From Bacteroidetes bacterium UBA1860 (GTDB lineage: Bacteria > Bacteroidota > Rhodothermia > Balneolales > Balneolaceae), in NCBI GenBank assembly GCA_002338335.1, contig DDIC01000038.1:1-8513 (forward strand): DNA of 8,513 nt. The letters are read 5' to 3'. The position numbers were made by a program, and so were the translations under genes. The notes under the pieces were generated by a model, which saw only the letters and a list, made by a program, of their open reading frames with translations, was not told the DNA's origin and made no database searches. Positions within the stretch are counted from its first letter, which is position 1; each line of letters starts with the position of its first letter. Shown here one piece after another: positions 4,943 through 8,513 of the stretch.

Positions 4943-6957
4943 GTTCTAAAACGCTTCAAGTGCTTGATTCGAGTATCGACTCCCTCCTTCGAGTTCATGC
5001 CCCAACGGTGTGGCAGGGTCATGGCTTGATTGTTGGCGTGAGTGGTGGGGTCGACTCCATGGTACTACTTGAAGCGATCTCAAGGTGGCGCCACAAACAG
5101 ACAGGTGTTGGAGACATCCATATTGCCCATGTCAATTATGGATTGAGAGGGGAGGAATCTGACATGGATGAGCAGTTCGTTAAAGAAACAGCCATACGGC
5201 TGGGCATGCAAATTCACATCCATCGAGCCAACAGAAATTATCAAGGCACAGCCCAAAACGCCCAAGAGAAGAGATTTGATGACTTTCCTGGGAACCTTCA
5301 AGAGTGGGCAAGAGAGGTGCGATTCACCTTCTTTGGAGAGATAGCCCGAGGACATAACATCGCGTGTGTTTTGCTTGCCCACCATCAAGATGACCAGCTT
5401 GAGACCATTCTTCAGCGTTTATTCCGTGGAGCAGGATTGGAGGCATTGAGAGGATTGCAGGCCATGACCTCCCTTTCAGGCTTTGGTCTCGAGGTACTGC
5501 GTCCTTGTTTGGGGCTCTCAAAAGCTCAGCTGCTTGATGTTGCCGACGAACTCGGAATCACATACCGCGAAGACTCAACCAACGCCACCGAGCAGTATGC
5601 TCGCAATGTTCTTCGGCACTCTTGGATTCCTTCCATGGACTCCATGTTTCCAGGGTGGCGAAAGCATGTGATTGGATTGGAGTCTGTTTCCCAAACTGCA
5701 AGTGCGCTTGCAGATGTTGTCATGAGTCAGGTGGTAGACAAAGATGAGTTGTTGCGTTCACCGTGGCAGGAGCTTCCTGTGGATGTGCAGTCATTTATCC
5801 TGCATCGGTGGCTCACGTCACACGGAGTGTCCCCCTCACGACACTCTATTGCCATGTTGATGGAGTCACTGCCTTTGAGTCATCCTGGACAGACATTTGA
5901 GATAGAGCCAAGCACATCAATTGAGGGAACCAAAAAAGGGTTTATTGTGGCAAAAACGGCTGATTCATCAGAATCAATGTTCCCAAATTCTTGGAGCTTG
6001 GAGGAGTTCACAAATCAGTTGCCTCAGCAATGGAAAGACCCTTTTACGCTCTATGGAGTATTACAAGCAGGCGAAAAAGTGGAATCTTTTCGAGTGCGTC
6101 CAATTCAAGGTGGAGATAAGTTTCAGCCATTTGGCATGGTTACGGGGCATCAACAAATTGCTGATTTCTTAGCGAATCGTGGGATTACAGGATCAGCAAA
6201 AACAAAAGCGGCGGTAGTGGTTGACGCACAGAAAGACATTCTCGCTGTTTTGTATCCTGTAGAGGAGATTTCACGATTGGGTGCCATGGGTGAGGTGTCC
6301 AACACACGGCGTGTACCTGATCTAACAAATGGAAAAGACAGATTATTTCGAATTCAACCCAGCTCAAGCGATCCTTGGAGCGCCACATTGAGAGCGTCTG
6401 AGCAACCCATTGGTCTGGCAGGGATGACGTTTCGGCCTATGATTTTGGAGCACGATATTCGACGTCGTATCCACGCATTGGCCTTGGAAATTCGTCAAGA
6501 AGCACAGGCATGGGGGGTGAGTCAAGAAAATCCGTTACATGTCATCACCGTTTTGCAAGGGGCTGTTCCATTTGCTAGGGATCTTTCGCGAGACTTACAA
6601 CTCCCATGTGTGTTTGACACGGTTCACCTAAGTAGTTACAAAGGAGGAATGTCTTCTACGGGAGAGATTGAGCGTAAATCGTGGTTGACATCGCCTATTC
6701 AGGGTCAACATGTTCTTGTTGTCGAGGATATCGTGGACACGGGTCGTACACTGGAGATGTTTACAAAAGAGTTGGCCAAGCAGAAGCCTGCCAGTGTCAA
6801 AATTGCCGCACTCTGCAGAAAAAAGGAGGCTATGGAAGTCGAGCTTCCAATCGACTATGTTGGCTTTGATATCGCACCGGACTTTGTTCTAGGGTATGGG
6901 ATGGATGTGAACGAATTGGGTAGAAATCTGCCCCATATTTATGTGAAAATGGCGTAG
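4939..6957 (+). CDS. tilS-hpt: Fusion: tRNA(Ile)-lysidine synthase TilS + hypoxanthine phosphoribosyltransferase
   Basis: A single 672-codon frame joins two enzymes. Residues about 25-345 are TilS, which attaches lysine to C34 of tRNA-Ile(CAU) so that it reads AUA: PP-loop S35-G-G-V-D-S40, H64-V-N-Y-G-L-R70, H148-H-Q-D-D-Q153-L-E-T, and a later R-E-D-S-T-N block. The TilS C-terminal domain follows (about 383-460, beginning F-R-V-R-P with G-G-D-K-F-Q-P-F-G-M). Residues about 496-672 are a complete purine phosphoribosyltransferase: S-S-Y-K-G-G-M-S-S-T-G-E loop, PRPP-binding V595-E-D-I-V-D-T-G-R-T604, and F-V-L-G-Y-G-M-D-V near the end. tilS and hpt are neighbours in many bacteria and are fused in Listeria, so the join is plausible biology and not an error. 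An internal ATG at 6424 could start a free Hpt, but no clear ribosome site supports this. The ATG overlaps the birA stop. Confidence 0.92.
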   Translation: MSSKTLQVLDSSIDSLLRVHAPTVWQGHGLIVGVSGGVDSMVLLEAISRWRHKQTGVGDIHIAHVNYGLRGEESDMDEQFVKETAIRLGMQIHIHRANRNYQGTAQNAQEKRFDDFPGNLQEWAREVRFTFFGEIARGHNIACVLLAHHQDDQLETILQRLFRGAGLEALRGLQAMTSLSGFGLEVLRPCLGLSKAQLLDVADELGITYREDSTNATEQYARNVLRHSWIPSMDSMFPGWRKHVIGLESVSQTASALADVVMSQVVDKDELLRSPWQELPVDVQSFILHRWLTSHGVSPSRHSIAMLMESLPLSHPGQTFEIEPSTSIEGTKKGFIVAKTADSSESMFPNSWSLEEFTNQLPQQWKDPFTLYGVLQAGEKVESFRVRPIQGGDKFQPFGMVTGHQQIADFLANRGITGSAKTKAAVVVDAQKDILAVLYPVEEISRLGAMGEVSNTRRVPDLTNGKDRLFRIQPSSSDPWSATLRASEQPIGLAGMTFRPMILEHDIRRRIHALALEIRQEAQAWGVSQENPLHVITVLQGAVPFARDLSRDLQLPCVFDTVHLSSYKGGMSSTGEIERKSWLTSPIQGQHVLVVEDIVDTGRTLEMFTKELAKQKPASVKIAALCRKKEAMEVELPIDYVGFDIAPDFVLGYGMDVNELGRNLPHIYVKMA

Positions 6958-6969
6958 TTTCTAGCCGCT

Positions 6970-8127
6970 ATGACACAAGACCAGCGCGATGAAGCCATCG
7001 CATTTCAAACATTGTTACTAGAAGAAGGGCTTTGCACGAAAAAAGACGCTGAGCGTCGTTTAGAGGAGATTGAGACCTCTCTTGCTGAGTCTGATTCTTA
7101 TACGCTGACGACCCTCGAATGTACACATGGTGCCCGAGTGGCTTGGAGAAATTCGATTCGGTGTATTGGCCGACTTTTCTGGAAAGGAATGCATGTGTTT
7201 GATAAGCGACACGTGCAGACCCTTGAGGAAGTCTTCCAAGCGTTAGAAGAGCACATTCAATTTGCCACAAATGGTGGGGCCATTCGCCCAGCAATCACAC
7301 TGTTCCCTCCAGAGGATCCAACCACAGGCACGGCACCTTTTCGAATAGTGAGCCATCAGCTCTTGCGATACGCTGCATATACAAACGATGATGGGTCCAT
7401 GCTCGGAGACCCAATGAACCTGTCATTCACTCACGAATGTATAGAACTCGGCTGGAAACCCCCCACCCCCGAACAACGTACGCCCTTTGACTTATTACCT
7501 GTGATGGTGCAGACCGCAGATGGAAGACGCCATCTTCACGAACTACCTAAAGAGTTGATTCTCGAGGTAACGATAGAGCATCCAGACTCAAAGGCGTTTT
7601 CAAATCTTGGCCTCAAGTGGTATGCCGTGCCTATTATATCGGATATGGTACTGGATATTGGTGGGGTTCGATTTCCAGCGGCTCCCTTTAATGGTTGGTA
7701 TATGGAGACCGAGATAGGCGCTCGCAATTTTGGTGACAAACAGCGCTACAATCAACTGGAAGCTGTGGCCGATATCATGGGCTTTGATCGATCTAATGAG
7801 CGAACACTCTGGCGAGACAAAGCTCTTGTAGAGCTCAATGTTGCGGTACTTCACTCCTTCAAAAAAGCTGGGGTAAAACTCGTCGATCATCACACAGCGG
7901 TCGAGCAGCACGAGCAATTTGAGCGGTTGGAAGCCGAAGCAGGGCGAGCCGTTACGGGAGAGTGGTCATGGTTAGTGCCTCCATTATCTGGATCGGCAAC
8001 AAGTGTGTTTCACAAAGAGTTTGACGTGACCGAGCACAAGCCAAACTTTTTCTACCGGGAACAAGTGGATAACCGCGCGTCCAGCGCATCCAACGCGTCC
8101 TCGTCCGGGTGCCCATTTTCTTCGTAA
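6970..8127 (+). CDS. nos: Nitric oxide synthase oxygenase (bacterial type)
   Basis: Oxidises L-arginine to citrulline and NO with heme and a pterin cofactor; bacterial enzymes of this type lack the reductase half and borrow electrons from flavodoxin-type reductases. Conserved parts: W59-R-N-S-I-R-C65-I-G-R68 with Cys65 as heme ligand, G-L-K-W-Y-A-V-P-I-I-S-D-M in the middle, F240-N-G-W-Y-M-E-T-E248-I-G-A-R-N with Glu248 binding substrate, D-K-A-L-V-E-L-N-V-A-V-L-H-S-F with D-H-H-T-A after it, W-S-W-L-V-P-P, and K357-P-N-F-F. It has 385 residues, about 20 more than Bacillus-type enzymes. The excess is a Ser/Ala/Asn-rich tail ending G-C381-P-F-S-S. Residue 63 (Ile) and residue 246 (Glu) differ from the forms I know. 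It starts 12 bases after tilS-hpt, without a clear Shine-Dalgarno site, and is probably the last gene of the operon. No reductase gene is nearby. Confidence 0.95.
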   Translation: MTQDQRDEAIAFQTLLLEEGLCTKKDAERRLEEIETSLAESDSYTLTTLECTHGARVAWRNSIRCIGRLFWKGMHVFDKRHVQTLEEVFQALEEHIQFATNGGAIRPAITLFPPEDPTTGTAPFRIVSHQLLRYAAYTNDDGSMLGDPMNLSFTHECIELGWKPPTPEQRTPFDLLPVMVQTADGRRHLHELPKELILEVTIEHPDSKAFSNLGLKWYAVPIISDMVLDIGGVRFPAAPFNGWYMETEIGARNFGDKQRYNQLEAVADIMGFDRSNERTLWRDKALVELNVAVLHSFKKAGVKLVDHHTAVEQHEQFERLEAEAGRAVTGEWSWLVPPLSGSATSVFHKEFDVTEHKPNFFYREQVDNRASSASNASSSGCPFSS

Positions 8128-8189
8128 TTGAACTATTAAATAACTGTTACATTGTATCGTTCAGACTTCATCTCCTGAATACTAAATGG

Positions 8190-8195
8190 TATTAT
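8190..8195 (+). promoter_or_regulatory. Possible -10 element before the last gene
   Basis: TATTAT ends seven bases before the A of the ATG at 8202, with a weak -35 candidate (TTCATC, 8167-8172, three of six matches) 17 bases upstream. If used, the message would begin at the start codon. The nearby TATAAT at 8195-8200 would place transcription start inside the gene. Confidence 0.25.
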
Positions 8196-8201
8196 ATAAT
8201 T

Positions 8202-8513
8202 ATGCTCCGGGTCTTATTTCTACTTGTTCTTATTGTATTCATCACGAAGCCGTCTACGGCTCAATTTCTTTTTGAAAGGCAAGAAACGTCTATCAATGCA
8301 ATGAGCCTTTCCTTTAGTAACTATGGGACGATTGGAAACCCTAGAGCGCTGGGAAATCCTGAAGAAGGTGCGAGTATGAGGTACCCCAAATCCACTGGAA
8401 CAGAGCACCTATTTGAAGGTGGACTATGGCTTGGGGCATTTGTCAATGGGAACGAACGAAGGGTTTCAACCTCTGCAATAACCAATTCCTCTGGATACAG
8501 CGTTGGAAAGGCT
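8202..8513 (+). CDS. Secreted protein of unknown function, N-terminal part only
   Basis: Runs off the right edge after 104 codons. Residues 1-20 form a clear signal peptide: M-L-R, a hydrophobic core (V-L-F-L-L-V-L-I-V-F), and a likely signal peptidase I cleavage after S-T-A. The mature part has an N-Y-G-T-I-G-N block, then R-Y-P-K-S-T-G-T-E-H-L-F-E-G-G-L-W-L-G-A. I associate this pattern with large exported proteins of Bacteroidota, Balneolota and related groups, but I know no function for it. In those groups such proteins often carry a C-terminal sorting domain, which would lie outside the window. The ATG is chosen because it opens the signal peptide; the next Met is at residue 34. There is no Shine-Dalgarno site. 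It follows nos by 74 bases and could be its own transcription unit. Confidence 0.75.
   Translation, partial: MLRVLFLLVLIVFITKPSTAQFLFERQETSINAMSLSFSNYGTIGNPRALGNPEEGASMRYPKSTGTEHLFEGGLWLGAFVNGNERRVSTSAITNSSGYSVGKA

Noticed and set aside
8064..8072. DnaA-box-like AGTGGATAA within nos
   Set aside because: Isolated one-mismatch site in coding sequence; no cluster.
8195..8200. Perfect TATAAT just before the ATG at 8202
   Set aside because: Transcription would begin after the start codon and remove the signal peptide start. The overlapping TATTAT at 8190 fits better.

Overview
This window looks like a chromosomal segment from a bacterium of the Bacteroidota / Rhodothermota-Balneolota type. That placement is an inference. 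It rests on the exported protein at the right edge, which resembles family members I associate with those groups, and on the scarcity of clear Shine-Dalgarno sites. Base composition is moderate over most of the window. The first 600 bases are clearly richer in A and T.

Left part (1-1382): an AT-rich, unrecognised gene (29-595, +) converges on a gene for an LCIB-type (limiting-CO2-inducible B/C) beta-carbonic-anhydrase-like protein (690-1382, -).

Middle part (1383-1869): an AT-rich, mostly non-coding stretch with two perfect DnaA boxes and one near-perfect box. Two of the three sit 11 bases apart. It is a candidate replication origin or DnaA-controlled region, and it ends in a possible 24-codon membrane peptide.

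Right part (1870-8127): an ElaA-like GNAT acetyltransferase (-) diverges from a tightly packed operon (+). The operon order is ptsH (HPr), ptsI (Enzyme I), birA-type biotin ligase, a tilS-hpt fusion, and a nitric oxide synthase oxygenase. Junctions are a 1-base overlap, a 7-base gap, a 4-base overlap and a 12-base gap, so the five genes are probably one transcript. The divergent start region carries a perfect 15-bp palindrome over the elaA start. The operon mixes phosphotransfer (HPr/EI), biotin attachment, tRNA-Ile lysidine modification with purine salvage, and NO production. No membrane PTS permease or NOS reductase is present in the window. The window ends inside a gene (8202 to the edge, +) for a protein with a signal peptide.

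The most notable items are the DnaA-box cluster, NOS as the last gene of a housekeeping operon, the TilS-Hpt fusion, and the LCIB-type carbonic anhydrase. I see no rRNA, tRNA, CRISPR array or insertion sequence.
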